DNA of 64,000 bases from PMNU01 sp035479875 (lineage in GTDB: Bacteria; Patescibacteriota; Saccharimonadia; Saccharimonadales; UBA4665): NCBI GenBank assembly GCA_035479875.1, contig DATIIH010000011.1, positions 14,661 through 78,660 of the forward strand, in the 5' to 3' direction. Positions 55,401-63,707 of this stretch are shown one piece after another (within the stretch, counting starts at the first letter, position 1; each line of letters begins with the position of its first letter). The notes beneath the pieces were generated by a model that saw only the letters and a program-made list of their open reading frames with translations, had not been told where the DNA came from and ran no database searches. The translations under genes were made by a program, and so were the position numbers.

Positions 55401-56286
55401 TACTATTTTCGAGCTAGGTGTTACGCCAGAAGATCTCGGATTATCCAAGCCGCACATCGCGCACAGCGTAAAAGACTCCATACTTGAAACCGTTGCTCGC
55501 ATGGAGAACATGGGGCAAAAACCACACATGACACTCTACAAGAGTGGTGGTAAATATATTCGTCAGGAAGTAACTGCAAAGGAGCAGCGGCAACGGCTTA
55601 GCTTAATTAAGAAATTCTCAAAGTGGGTCGATGCCAATACAATCGTATCTGCTATATCTCAAGATCAGCTCGATATTGTCATCGAGAAGTCAGTCGACTA
55701 CGACAAGCTTAAAGATCTAATTAATGGTGCACAGCTTGACGCCATAAAACTTTCTATAGGGAGAAATCGTATATTATTCTCGGATGATGTTGGATTACGC
55801 AGCTTAAGCACCAATACTTTTGGTACAAATGGGATCTGGACGCAGGCGTTATTAGCGCACCAACTAGAACAAGGTCACATTACTATTAATGACTACGATG
55901 CACACACTGTCAGCTTAATTCAAAACAACTACCATTATGTGTCTATCAGCGCCGCAATATTAATGAGCGCGGCTAAGACCGCAAAATGGCAAGCGCAAGA
56001 ACCTCTGTTGAGCGTCCTCAGATCATTGTCGCGTCCAGAAACCACGATAGAGTCTATCGCTATGGTAACCTCTGAGTTTTTGTACGAGTTATATAAGCAA
56101 ACGACATTGACTGATAAAGGACTGGTCTTACAGCAGCTACTGAAGGAAACAACCAGGCATCATGACGCAGATGCCTTTATCCTCTTATTGCAAGTTGGCA
56201 TCAGGGCACGATTTAAGCTCTTGCCTCAGCAGCAAAAGGATATAAATGATGTCATTGCGTCATGGCAATCACTTCATAGCGTCTAG
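52495..56286 (+). CDS. DUF4365-like nuclease, TPR and PIN-like multidomain protein
   Basis: A 1263-residue protein. Residues 10-150 resemble DUF4365: NTDGTIDIQDKAQV and KFSVQVKTLED give the Asp and QxK of a PD-(D/E)XK nuclease fold. From about 190 to 760 there are tetratricopeptide-like helical pairs (LPKAHANKAIAHLLKDQYDE). The C-terminal part has DTILVADLTSLITIFELGVT and RNRILFSDDVGLRSLSTNTF, which resemble the acidic strands of a PIN-type RNase. Large nuclease-TPR proteins are typical of defence genes. It is followed 39 bases later by a second nuclease-like gene. Confidence 0.7.
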   Translation: MAGSRKIPAHDKNSFTDRQSVALVKSIFAAHGRIADDIKTDDKWPNTDGTIDIQDKAQVSKTDVAQLVAKFSVQVKTLEDSTKLKFDCQVGLLEYCKQVEPVLLLIADNKNKRVYWLYLDEATIAKLDSGKNSTKITLKLSKGQSFAEDNTDYIDELIRLFVEKKSQLSVMEGLVSESLNNEIDIAKQYLEKFRFAEALDYLTDLKENRWDQAGDYARFRILSNMASAQAHLMMIDEAVKNYLDGFAFQPDLPKAHANKAIAHLLKDQYDEALEEAEHVLKLNPLDISATSTKVQSLKAKGKTLTEIETSIDTKTIDDADVSSVLYYVAKELGNEVEALNFLERAAKTHGTSPYIHGELGIYLLESVVGENKRVAAGSLSSDQGEIVKRAISELQIAWTNMPDERDRKIHAVWLFDLMMAHRMLNLECDAEKLNEDLLRLVPDNEAYILNSAAMAFKAKKYEVAEEYYRQLINMGAEIPEMSVMFSDTLRALQKTNEAIEVCVEYLDKHKDYNDIYVDVALSLFDIYIEQQDLGKIEDLAKDILKAPVAIVLGSIISARLARFKQDTDASLRHLETASENVDDDTYNGLIWNLAEEAFLSNAYVIAAGAYEKVVKPYSDSKFIQRYLKSLFDSRQYQKVIDFAKSVREGNGASRYVTQFEWGAHLELQNLPEAQSVLLDYLDKNANDENARLSLALIYFRRNDLKSLDAYLSGSINLEELDVFSAAQLSNLYQSRNKPIRALEIAYDLRRRNINDADAHSAYVSIFLGLEHSLSKHLNVTEVGPNSVFFYEGGHFVIEADYDPKLADNEISPVEATKRGFAGKTKGEVITLSENQFSKNEVEVTELMSKYVYVLQDSMQNFERRFSGRHDLMGFNISEQDFSPLFKSLDQRQQQTQSIEDLYKQGKITIDMFAKLVNNHLIETFYALRGTPDLGVRVADGTPIETKAVLELVASISADTILVADLTSLITIFELGVTPEDLGLSKPHIAHSVKDSILETVARMENMGQKPHMTLYKSGGKYIRQEVTAKEQRQRLSLIKKFSKWVDANTIVSAISQDQLDIVIEKSVDYDKLKDLINGAQLDAIKLSIGRNRILFSDDVGLRSLSTNTFGTNGIWTQALLAHQLEQGHITINDYDAHTVSLIQNNYHYVSISAAILMSAAKTAKWQAQEPLLSVLRSLSRPETTIESIAMVTSEFLYELYKQTTLTDKGLVLQQLLKETTRHHDADAFILLLQVGIRARFKLLPQQQKDINDVIASWQSLHSV

Positions 56287-56325
56287 TCGCTCGCCTCATG
56301 ATTGTTGGTTTGCTAAGCTAGGTAC

Positions 56326-57009
56326 ATGGATTCTCAGATACTAGTTGGACTTGACTACATGATCGGTCATGATCGGTACTTACTTGAGAAGGGCGCCAAT
56401 GAGCGCGCTATCACGCATCGTCTGGGACTCTACTACCAGCATATCTTTCCTGATTGGGATGTTGACTGTGAATTTGATCTAAATTTAGGCGGGCCAAAAG
56501 TTATAAGTATCAAGCCAAAAGAATTTCTTCGAAGCATGGCCAGAACCCTCGAGCAGCATTATGGCGAAACTTTTGCTAGATCTCACGGAGTACTTTTCGA
56601 AGACGAACACGTAAGCACGGAAGAAATTCGGTCTCTTTTGGCACAGCTCGAAAATCCTACCTTAGAGATTGATAAGGAGTCTGATGTGCTTTTGCATGTA
56701 CTTAAACTAAGAGACGAAAGCGGTAAACAGGTTGTCATTAAAAAGACCATTTATCCCGACATCATCGTTCATGAGCGCGAGACGGAGAACAATCACGTAG
56801 TTATTGAAGCCAAAAAATCAAATAATAAGGTCCGTGGCGCTCGGTTGTACGACATCATTAAGCTGAAGTGCTTGGTCGATGCACCATTCAACTATAGTCA
56901 TGCGTATTTCATTGATATCCCCGTTAAAGCTGACTTTCGAAAACACAAGTCATTTAGCATTGCGTCGAGTCCGTATGCTCAGATTAGCGAGGTGTACTCA
57001 CGCGGCTAA
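56326..57009 (+). CDS. PD-(D/E)XK nuclease-like protein
   Basis: A 227-residue protein with restriction-nuclease-like features: NERAITHRLGLYYQHIFPDW (N-terminal Glu helix), IYPDIIVHERE and HVVIEAKKSNN, giving E...D...ExK. These are the catalytic residues of the PD-(D/E)XK fold. A TAAGCT box ends six bases before the ATG, so it may be leaderless. It probably works together with the preceding large protein. Confidence 0.7.
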   Translation: MDSQILVGLDYMIGHDRYLLEKGANERAITHRLGLYYQHIFPDWDVDCEFDLNLGGPKVISIKPKEFLRSMARTLEQHYGETFARSHGVLFEDEHVSTEEIRSLLAQLENPTLEIDKESDVLLHVLKLRDESGKQVVIKKTIYPDIIVHERETENNHVVIEAKKSNNKVRGARLYDIIKLKCLVDAPFNYSHAYFIDIPVKADFRKHKSFSIASSPYAQISEVYSRG

Positions 57010-57023
57010 ACTCTGCTAGAAAA

Positions 57024-57539
57024 CTAGTTAAAAGCATTCAGGTTTGGGTTCTCGTATTTTAGAAATACCAGTGTAGTGGGACTACTTTCATGCTCAATTC
57101 GCCTGGCTTTTAATGTACCTTCTTTTATAAGACGGCGTATTTCCTTGCGTTCAGCACGATAACGTACTACTAACGTAGTCTCGGTTATGTGCTTTTTATT
57201 TTTGTCATCCGTAAAAACATAGCCTGGAATCACCTTTTGTACGAAGGCTGTTTGGCAATCCATACACCTCATACCACGTTTGTCATACCAGAAATCACCC
57301 ACACCACCGCCCATGCATAGTCTGCACATTCTTCCCTCGGCGGGGAAGGCAAAACCTTCGGGGTTATCTTCAAGACGACGATCAAGGGACTTCTGGAATT
57401 TCCAGATGTCATATGTCAGATCGGCTAGTGCGTACATATCCCTTTGTAACTGACGGTATTCTTCCTCAGTTTTAAGTTCTATGCCATCCTTTTTTGCTTC
57501 CTTCATGAACCATTGAAACTCTTTGTCTGTAAAATCCAT
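57024..57539 (-). CDS. Zinc-ribbon protein of the element
   Basis: A 171-residue protein with a CxxC...CxxC ribbon (MCRLCMGGGVGDFWYDKRGM, then RCMDCQTAF) in the middle, helical N terminus (YALADLTYDIWKFQKSLDRR) and a helical C-terminal segment (RKEIRRLIKEGTLKARRIE) like a DNA- or RNA-binding helix-turn-helix. Unknown family. It faces the plus-strand exporter. Confidence 0.6.
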   Translation of the reverse strand: MDFTDKEFQWFMKEAKKDGIELKTEEEYRQLQRDMYALADLTYDIWKFQKSLDRRLEDNPEGFAFPAEGRMCRLCMGGGVGDFWYDKRGMRCMDCQTAFVQKVIPGYVFTDDKNKKHITETTLVVRYRAERKEIRRLIKEGTLKARRIEHESSPTTLVFLKYENPNLNAFN

Positions 57540-57592
57540 TCTCGTACTCCTTTTTTACAAACATATAATCTCAGTAAATAGGCAACACACTA

Positions 57593-57598
57593 TATAAT
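57593..57598 (+). promoter_or_regulatory. -10 box of the ABC exporter, leaderless
   Basis: TATAAT ends seven bases before the ATG at 57606. No good -35. Confidence 0.55.
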
Positions 57599-57605
57599 AA
57601 GTTTC

Positions 57606-59366
57606 ATGCAGGCTATTTTCGGTAAGTATAAGATAGTTTACCACCATCTCTGGGAGACCTTTGGCGGTACTTGGCAAGTTCGTCTATCCTATGTTTTGCA
57701 ACTTCTCACACGTATTTGTAAGCTAATCGTTCTTCCAATAGCCATCAGCCTTATCATTACGCACTTATCCAAACAGGAATATCATGATGCGCGCAACGCC
57801 GTATTCTTCTTTGTAGCATTTTCGTCACTGCTTGGTCTCCTTACGCCTCTCGTAAAGTACATTGGGATGCGTGGTGAGAACAAGGTCTACCGCGAGCTAA
57901 CTGCTCAATATTTCGCCAAACTTGTAGCCGTAGACATTGAATATTTTAATTCAAACCTTTCGGGTTACTTGACTGCTGCTACGAGGCATTATGTAGATGG
58001 TTGTATACAACTAGTCCGTACATTACGTGACCGCTACATGACAACGATTTTGAGCATCGTATTTCCTATTGGTGTCATTATGTACCTAGATGTCCAGCTT
58101 GGTATGGTAGCCCTTATACTCAGTATCGCCAACGCTGCCTACATGATCTGGGCTTCGCACGCAATCGGTCCATACCGCACGGCATCACGCGAATTATATA
58201 AACAAAACTCAGGCAGGATGGCTGATATTGTTTCGAATATCCTTGCCGTTAAATCAACCGCTCAAGAGGCAAGCTACGTCGAAAAGGTGCGCGAGGGAGC
58301 CAACAAAGAAGGGGCGGCATTTACCAAACGCTATACCATGCAAGCAAAATTAATTGCAGCACGCGAGGCAATCACCGTGACGGTCTTTGCCGTACTCTTT
58401 TTGCTAACAGTCAGCCGCATTAGCCAAGGAGCAATTACCCTCACAACGGCAGTGCTGGTTATTACCTACGCGGCGACCATACTAACGGGTGTCTACTCCC
58501 TATCCGATGACCTAGACGAACATGATGATATCGTTGACCGAATTATCCCAGCCTTTGAGATTTTAAAGCGCCAAAACCTCCTTCAAGACCCCGCAAACCC
58601 TAAGCCATTCAAGGATCATAAGGGTGTAATAGAGTTCAAAAATGTCTCTTTTTCTTACGAACAAGGAAAGAAATACCGTCCAGTATTAGAGGACTTTTCT
58701 ATATTGATACCAGATGGACAGAAAGTTGGCGTGGTTGGCATTAGTGGCGCAGGAAAAAGTACACTAACGAAACTACTTCTCCGCTTTAATGATGTGGATA
58801 GCGGCCAAGTACTTATTAATGGTGTTGATATTCGTGAAATGCTCCAGACCGATCTTCGTAAACATCTTGCTTACGTGCCTCAAGAACCACTACTATTCCA
58901 TACCAGCATCAAAGATAATGTCGTTCTATCAAACCCCAAAGCTAGCGACATCGATGTTAATAAGGCCCTGAAGGCTGCTCATGCTTTAGAATTTGTAGAA
59001 AATCTGCCGGACGGTTTAGATAGTGTTGTCGGCGAACGCGGGGTAAAGTTGAGCGGTGGTCAGAAACAACGAGTTGCAATAGCGAGAGCGGTATTACAGC
59101 ATGCCCCAATCATGGTGCTCGACGAAGCTACTAGTGCACTCGACAGCGAGAGTGAACAGATTATTAAGAAATCATTTGGCGAAGTGCTTAAGGGTAGAAC
59201 GGCTATCGTGGTGGCCCATAGATTGAGTACATTGTCCGAGATGGACAGAGTTATCGTACTTGATAAGGGAAAACTGGTCGAAGATGGTACGCATGATGAA
59301 CTTATAGCCAAACACGGCCTTTACGCCAAGTTATGGCAAAGACAGCAGAATTCGCTCCTAGACTAG
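57606..59366 (+). CDS. ABC exporter, fused membrane and ATPase domains
   Basis: A 586-residue half transporter. Residues 1-320 hold six hydrophobic segments (e.g. LIVLPIAISLIITHL, AVFFFVAFSSLLGLL). The ATPase domain has Walker A VGISGAGKST, signature LSGGQKQRVAIARAVL, Walker B IMVLDEATSALD and the H-loop VVAHRLST. It should export lipid, peptide or drug as a homodimer. The gene is cargo at the right edge of the element. Confidence 0.95.
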   Translation: MQAIFGKYKIVYHHLWETFGGTWQVRLSYVLQLLTRICKLIVLPIAISLIITHLSKQEYHDARNAVFFFVAFSSLLGLLTPLVKYIGMRGENKVYRELTAQYFAKLVAVDIEYFNSNLSGYLTAATRHYVDGCIQLVRTLRDRYMTTILSIVFPIGVIMYLDVQLGMVALILSIANAAYMIWASHAIGPYRTASRELYKQNSGRMADIVSNILAVKSTAQEASYVEKVREGANKEGAAFTKRYTMQAKLIAAREAITVTVFAVLFLLTVSRISQGAITLTTAVLVITYAATILTGVYSLSDDLDEHDDIVDRIIPAFEILKRQNLLQDPANPKPFKDHKGVIEFKNVSFSYEQGKKYRPVLEDFSILIPDGQKVGVVGISGAGKSTLTKLLLRFNDVDSGQVLINGVDIREMLQTDLRKHLAYVPQEPLLFHTSIKDNVVLSNPKASDIDVNKALKAAHALEFVENLPDGLDSVVGERGVKLSGGQKQRVAIARAVLQHAPIMVLDEATSALDSESEQIIKKSFGEVLKGRTAIVVAHRLSTLSEMDRVIVLDKGKLVEDGTHDELIAKHGLYAKLWQRQQNSLLD

Positions 59367-59742
59367 CCACACTATATATTTTCAAAAAATCTGAAAAAAT
59401 TTTGGGCAGGAAGTATAAGGCGATAGATGTAGGTGTTTGATGACCCACCCCCCCCTATGCCTTTGTTCTAACCTCCAGCCACCAAGGCTCATCATGGCAG
59501 CCACCGTCGCACCAACTATATAGGAAGGAGCTGGTGGACATTAAACATGCTTAAGTATGTCAGCTAATATTACCCCTGTTAATTTTGTTGATTTAATCTG
59601 TACTAAACGGTAGAATAGCCTAGTAGCACGGTTCTGACTTCGTTCATAACGGTGCACCAAGTGTACTTTAAGGCCTCTTCGGAGGCTTTTTTGTTAACAC
59701 AGTGCCCTAAATCGTAAGTGTCTTTATGGTACTATTCAGTAT
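59367..59742. other. Gene-free right junction of the element
   Basis: No gene is visible in this 376-base stretch. It holds an A/T-rich start, a run of eight C at about 59447-59454, the right attachment repeat at 59653-59691 and the host terminator. The bases after the repeat belong to the host promoter of the next gene. Confidence 0.6.
59653..59692 (+). repeat. Right attachment repeat and host terminator
   Basis: TGCACCA (59653-59659), nine bases, then TAAGGCCTCTTCGGAGGC and T6. Same spacing as at the left end. The hairpin here is probably the original tRNA-Tyr terminator of the host. Confidence 0.7.
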
Positions 59743-59949
59743 ATGGCAAAACTCAGATTCTCGCGGCGCACGTTCTTGATGACAGCCGCAGTCGCAATCC
59801 TTGTTGCCGTGCTCATCACGCTCTGGGTTGTACACCTTCGTCCCGCGGCTGCTTGCGATGACAAGGGTGTTATAGGCTACTGCTGTCAAGAACAACAAAG
59901 GCAAATGGCGCATGAGGGTAAACAGCCCGACTACGTTTGTCCAGGATAG
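59743..59949 (+). CDS. Small anchored protein with twin-arginine-like N terminus
   Basis: A 68-residue protein. RFSRRTFLMTAAVAILVAVL resembles a Tat signal (SRRxFLM) and forms one membrane span. The remaining 35 residues include CDDKGVIGYCCQEQQ with several Cys and would be outside. No Tat genes are in the window, so a plain signal anchor is equally possible. TACTAT ends seven bases before the ATG (leaderless). Confidence 0.55.
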   Translation: MAKLRFSRRTFLMTAAVAILVAVLITLWVVHLRPAAACDDKGVIGYCCQEQQRQMAHEGKQPDYVCPG

Positions 59950-60023
59950 CCGAGAGACTTCTGCGCCGATATACGTGCACCCTAAGACAACGCGCGGCAA
60001 AACGACGTGTCAGCAGAATACGC

Positions 60024-60052
60024 TTGGCCAAAACTCGCTTTTTTGGTATGAT
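60024..60052 (+). promoter_or_regulatory. Promoter of tRNA-Thr(GGT)
   Basis: TTGGCC (60024-60029), 17 bases, TATGAT (60047-60052), 25 bases before the tRNA. Confidence 0.55.
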
Positions 60053-60077
60053 TAACACCGTTATACGCTAAAAACGT

Positions 60078-60152
<75 letters not shown>

Positions 60153-60159
60153 TATTAAG

Positions 60160-60188
60160 CGATCAGCCGAAGAGCTGATCTTTTAATA
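60160..60188 (+). terminator. Terminator after tRNA-Thr(GGT)
   Basis: GATCAGC pairs with GCTGATC around CGAAGA, followed by TTTTAA. Confidence 0.85.
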
Positions 60189-60223
60189 TAGACTCACAGA
60201 TGGATTGCGGATAGCAGTCAGAT

Positions 60224-61450
60224 ATGTCAAAATACGCTCACATGACGGGGACTACGGTATACGGAGAAGCGGGTGGCTTGCCTGGAGGTGCAGGGGAGTA
60301 CTATTTTGGGCCGCGCGAATTTCTTGAGGTGGCTGTAGATAGCCTTATCGACCTCTCGCAGACACGCGGCGTAGCTAATGCGCAGTACGGGCAGATCAAA
60401 GCCTCAATTCAGGACGAAGGCCTCGATAACCCGATCAATATCGCCCGCCTTGACGACGCCGAACTGGAGGCATACATTGCGTTCACCAATCGTACTTGGG
60501 GTTCCGCGGCCACACTCGAAGATTTTATAGAACTTCGCCAGCCGGATGGCCGCTACAACCTCATTGTGGCTGGACATACGCGCGCTGCAGCAGTACGGGA
60601 GCTCGTGGCAGAAAGAGCGGTGGCTATTGGCCAGCCAATCGAGGCTACGATACTCACGAAGCCCCTGGCCGAAACAAGTGTGCAGGCTATATTGTCAAAG
60701 CAGCTTTCAGAGAACTTGCATTCTCCTGTTCGCCAAGAGCGAACCGCCATGGCCGTAGTGGAGTTGTACTGCTATGGGGTAGACACCGGCCAGTGGGCCA
60801 CCGCAGACGATTTCCGCAAGCTACAGCACGGAAGGGTGAATAAACAGATGGTGGAAGACGCGCTGCATTTTGCAGGCTTGAGCCCCGAGATCCGCTCCCT
60901 GGTTTTTAATGGGTATATACCGTACAAGGCAGGTGTTGAGTTGGGCAAGGCTGCTCCAACGGTGTACGCCGACTTTGCCCACGAGGCTCAATTGGCGGCC
61001 GGTGAGGATGATGAAGACATACGAGGAGCGGCGGAGGTCTATCTGCGAGGTGCTGCGGCGTACATAGCCAACAGAAAGCTAAACAGCACTGCGTCCGCTC
61101 GCTATATCCGAGCATTTGTTGATAGAATGACTCGCGAAACAGCGGATGAAGCAGCACACGAGGAACCGCTCTTTGGTCTGAGGTCGGCAGCAGCTATTGC
61201 CCGCGAGATACGCGATCGCGAAAAGCGACGGTTCGAGAAGCTGCTTAGGGAGTTGAGCGGTGGTTTGGCCAGCACGTTTGCCGAGACCGCGACAGGTCTC
61301 GACGCCGGCCGCGCGTCTGACGTAGCTGCGGCGGTACTCGAAGACGTGCGGCGCGCGAATGGTACGCTGGCAGCCTATGCCGGCCGGCTTGCCTCAGGCA
61401 GCGCCGTAGAGGAAGTGGCGGAAGTAGCTGCCGAAGACGTATTAGTTTGA
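60224..61450 (+). CDS. ParB-like nuclease-fold protein
   Basis: A 408-residue protein with a ParB/Srx-type N-terminal domain: VAVDSLIDLSQTRG and QIKASIQDEGLDNPINI, then RYNLIVAGHTRAAAVREL, which corresponds to the ParB CTP-binding arginine motif (GHxRxxA). A helical middle (LSENLHSPVRQERTAMAVVE) fits the HTH neighbourhood. There is no ParA gene next to it. It could be a chromosome/plasmid partition relative or a regulator. A four-codon frame (60200-60214) precedes it. Confidence 0.75.
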   Translation: MSKYAHMTGTTVYGEAGGLPGGAGEYYFGPREFLEVAVDSLIDLSQTRGVANAQYGQIKASIQDEGLDNPINIARLDDAELEAYIAFTNRTWGSAATLEDFIELRQPDGRYNLIVAGHTRAAAVRELVAERAVAIGQPIEATILTKPLAETSVQAILSKQLSENLHSPVRQERTAMAVVELYCYGVDTGQWATADDFRKLQHGRVNKQMVEDALHFAGLSPEIRSLVFNGYIPYKAGVELGKAAPTVYADFAHEAQLAAGEDDEDIRGAAEVYLRGAAAYIANRKLNSTASARYIRAFVDRMTRETADEAAHEEPLFGLRSAAAIAREIRDREKRRFEKLLRELSGGLASTFAETATGLDAGRASDVAAAVLEDVRRANGTLAAYAGRLASGSAVEEVAEVAAEDVLV

Positions 61451-61489
61451 GCCGCTGAGCTGGACTCATAATTGTCTCGTCAAAGACTG

Positions 61490-61518
61490 TTTACAATCGT
61501 TCTGACATCTGTTAAACT
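61490..61518 (+). promoter_or_regulatory. Promoter of rpmG, near-leaderless
   Basis: TTTACA, 17 bases, TAAACT; the -10 box ends about nine bases before the ATG at 61528. Confidence 0.5.
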
Positions 61519-61527
61519 AGCTGAGTT

Positions 61528-61731
61528 ATGGCAAAAAAAGGCGACAAGCGCAAACTGATTGGTCTCGTGAGCGAAGAATCCGGCGAGCGTATTTATTACA
61601 CCTCAAAAAACAGCATGAACACCCCCGACAAGCTGTCCCTCAAAAAGTACAGCCCTAAGTTGCGGAAGCACGTCGTATTTGTTGAAACCAAGAAGAATCT
61701 TGGCCGCAACGAAGTCAAACCAAAGAAGTAA
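61528..61731 (+). CDS. rpmG: Ribosomal protein bL33, Cys-minus
   Basis: A 67-residue protein matching bL33: IYYTSKNSMNTPDKLSLKKY and SPKLRKHVVFVETKK. The zinc form has CxxC before and after this block; here the positions are SEES and SPKL, so no zinc site remains. It is longer than usual at both ends. Single gene. Confidence 0.9.
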   Translation: MAKKGDKRKLIGLVSEESGERIYYTSKNSMNTPDKLSLKKYSPKLRKHVVFVETKKNLGRNEVKPKK

Positions 61732-61751
61732 CCTCAGCACGATAGATCTTG

Positions 61752-61777
61752 GAGTCGCCAAATGAGCGGCTCTTTTT
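61752..61777 (+). terminator. Terminator after rpmG
   Basis: GAGTCGC pairs with GCGGCTC (one G-T pair) followed by TTTTT, convergent with the glucoamylase gene. Confidence 0.75.
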
Positions 61778-63707
61778 ATATATCAAGTATGTCGAGTGTA
61801 GTATTGAGGAACTCAGCGTGGCTCCATACCAGAGGGGCTACACTAAGCGCATAACCCGTTTCGGGGTCGAATTGCTCGCTCATAACGCCGCTTGGCAGTA
61901 TGCGAGCGAGCGACCAATCCAAAAGTTCACGGGCTTGCTTGTGATCGTCAAGGGCGGCAAAGTACTGGGCTACCCACAGCGTGCATACAATCCAGGGATT
62001 GCCCTTGTACTGTGTCTTGGCTAAGAAGTAGCCGTCATGCTCGTCGCGCAGCACGCCGCCGATTGGCGTCTGGTTCCAAAGCCGCTTTTTAACTTGTTCG
62101 AACGTACTTTGCATGCGCGGGTCTTTGAGCGGCAAGCGAGCGAACATATAAGGGCCGTAAAGGTTGGAAATGTCGAGTGAATCGTCATATTGTAGGCTGC
62201 CATCTTCTTGTAGTAAAAAGCCTTTGCGGAAGTACCCATCTGGGTGGTAGAGGGCGTCGAGCCCTCTGCGCATGCGTTCAGCTGCCTTTTTCCAGTGCAC
62301 GGCGTGGGTTGGCTGCTTGGCGACCTCGGCTAACAGTACGGCGGTTTCGAGGGCGGCAATCACGCAACTCACCGTGTAGGTAGAGGTAGAGAATTTTTGC
62401 TCCCATAGGTCGTAACTAGCGTGAGGCAGGCCAGTGGCGTCATCGACAAAGTCGGCCATAAACGAGGCGCAGGGCTCGATGAAGTTATCAAAGTAGGTCT
62501 CGATAAAGGCGCCGTCTTTGCTCGCGTTGTAATACTCGCCGAGCATAAAGATAACGATGGCGGTCTCGTCTTCTTGGATAGCCAGTTCCATGCTGCGACC
62601 GTGCACCAGGGGGTGCCAAGTGCTACCAATGGCGCGGTCGGGCTGATATTTGTGCGCCAAGTAACCGTCGTGATGCATAGTGCTACGTGCGAAGTCAAAG
62701 AAGGTACGCGCTTCATCGTACAGACCAAAGCGGATGAGTGGCCATATGGCGTAAGCGGCGTCGCGCGGCCAGCAGTAGCAGTAGTAGTCGCGGCCATAGT
62801 TAAAGATGCTAGAATCGCCACTGGCTAAGATTGAACCGCGTTGGTCGCAGTGGGCTTTAATAATGAGTAGACTCTTGCTCGTCTCGATACGTAGTTTTTC
62901 TTCGACCTGCTTAAGTTTGCTGGCTGCGGGTTCGAGCCATTTGTGCCAATAGGCACGGGCTTCGCCGAGACGTTGGCCTACCGAGTAGTACTTGATTTTA
63001 GTGTGTATGATCTGCGCGTCGGACTGGCTATCTGCGGCCACGATCCAATAATCAACGTTAAATGAATCGCGGGCGGCTACGTCGGACTTAAAGCGGATCA
63101 CGCTGTCGACGCCGCCATGCTCCACTGGATTGCCGCCCAACTCGCCGTCCTCAGCATCTTTAAAGGTGCCGGCCTTGCCCTCAATGCCATAGTTGCCCAC
63201 GGCGTATTGGTCAAAATCGGCGTCATCTGATAAACGGCCGGCACTCAGCAGGCAACAGTGGCCTTTGTAGTCGAGAATGTAGTTGTCGTCGGGCACGTAT
63301 AGCGCAGTGTCGGCTCGGCCGGCGCGGGAGATCTGAAATACCTGGTGCATAAATAGGCGGACATCGCGTTGATTATCGGCATCGTTGGTAACGCTAATGC
63401 AACGAATAAAAGCGTTGTACTCCGGGTCTACAAAATCGTTTAGGTGGAGCGTGATGCCTAGTGTGTCGGAATGCATCGTGATGTCGCTCACCAGAGCGTC
63501 GGGCTCAAAATCTACATCTATCTTCCAGCCGTCATCGCCCACCCAGCTAAAGGCGCCGTCGACCCAAACACCGATTTTGTGCTGCGAGTTGCGTGCATTG
63601 GTGAGGTTGTCTAGGCCCACATATGGGTAATAAAAATCATGTACCAGCCCGTTCTCGTCTAATCCTACAAACAGTTGCCCATTACTGAGCACCACGGGCC
63701 GACCCAT
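61776..63707 (-). CDS. GH15 glucoamylase-like glycoside hydrolase
   Basis: A 643-residue protein. The N-terminal beta-sandwich (residues 1-260) begins RPVVLSNGQLFVGLDENG. The (alpha/alpha)6 barrel has CYCWPRDAAYAIWPL, LAIQEDETAIVIFML, the catalytic acid region SYDLWEQKFS and the catalytic base region GVMSEQFDPETG. No signal peptide, so it probably acts on internal glycogen-like alpha-glucan, releasing glucose. It starts one base after the stop of the GH57 gene and is translated with it. Confidence 0.92.
   Translation of the reverse strand: MGRPVVLSNGQLFVGLDENGLVHDFYYPYVGLDNLTNARNSQHKIGVWVDGAFSWVGDDGWKIDVDFEPDALVSDITMHSDTLGITLHLNDFVDPEYNAFIRCISVTNDADNQRDVRLFMHQVFQISRAGRADTALYVPDDNYILDYKGHCCLLSAGRLSDDADFDQYAVGNYGIEGKAGTFKDAEDGELGGNPVEHGGVDSVIRFKSDVAARDSFNVDYWIVAADSQSDAQIIHTKIKYYSVGQRLGEARAYWHKWLEPAASKLKQVEEKLRIETSKSLLIIKAHCDQRGSILASGDSSIFNYGRDYYCYCWPRDAAYAIWPLIRFGLYDEARTFFDFARSTMHHDGYLAHKYQPDRAIGSTWHPLVHGRSMELAIQEDETAIVIFMLGEYYNASKDGAFIETYFDNFIEPCASFMADFVDDATGLPHASYDLWEQKFSTSTYTVSCVIAALETAVLLAEVAKQPTHAVHWKKAAERMRRGLDALYHPDGYFRKGFLLQEDGSLQYDDSLDISNLYGPYMFARLPLKDPRMQSTFEQVKKRLWNQTPIGGVLRDEHDGYFLAKTQYKGNPWIVCTLWVAQYFAALDDHKQARELLDWSLARILPSGVMSEQFDPETGYALSVAPLVWSHAEFLNTTLDILDI

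Larger units (their letters stand above)
48042..59659. mobile_element. Integrated element at tRNA-Tyr
   Basis: About 11.6 kb bounded by imperfect direct repeats of the tRNA-Tyr 3' end plus its terminator. It begins with a large serine recombinase pointing toward the tRNA. It carries a P-loop ATPase, two small proteins, a winged-helix regulator, a 1263-residue nuclease/TPR/PIN protein with a companion nuclease, a zinc-ribbon protein and an ABC exporter. Codon use looks more AT-rich than in the flanking core genes. No capsid, tail or relaxase genes are visible, so it may be a small integrative element rather than a phage. Confidence 0.75.

Noticed and set aside
59440..59460. Run of eight C as a phase-variation tract.
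   Set aside because: It lies in a gene-free region with no frame or promoter element to switch.
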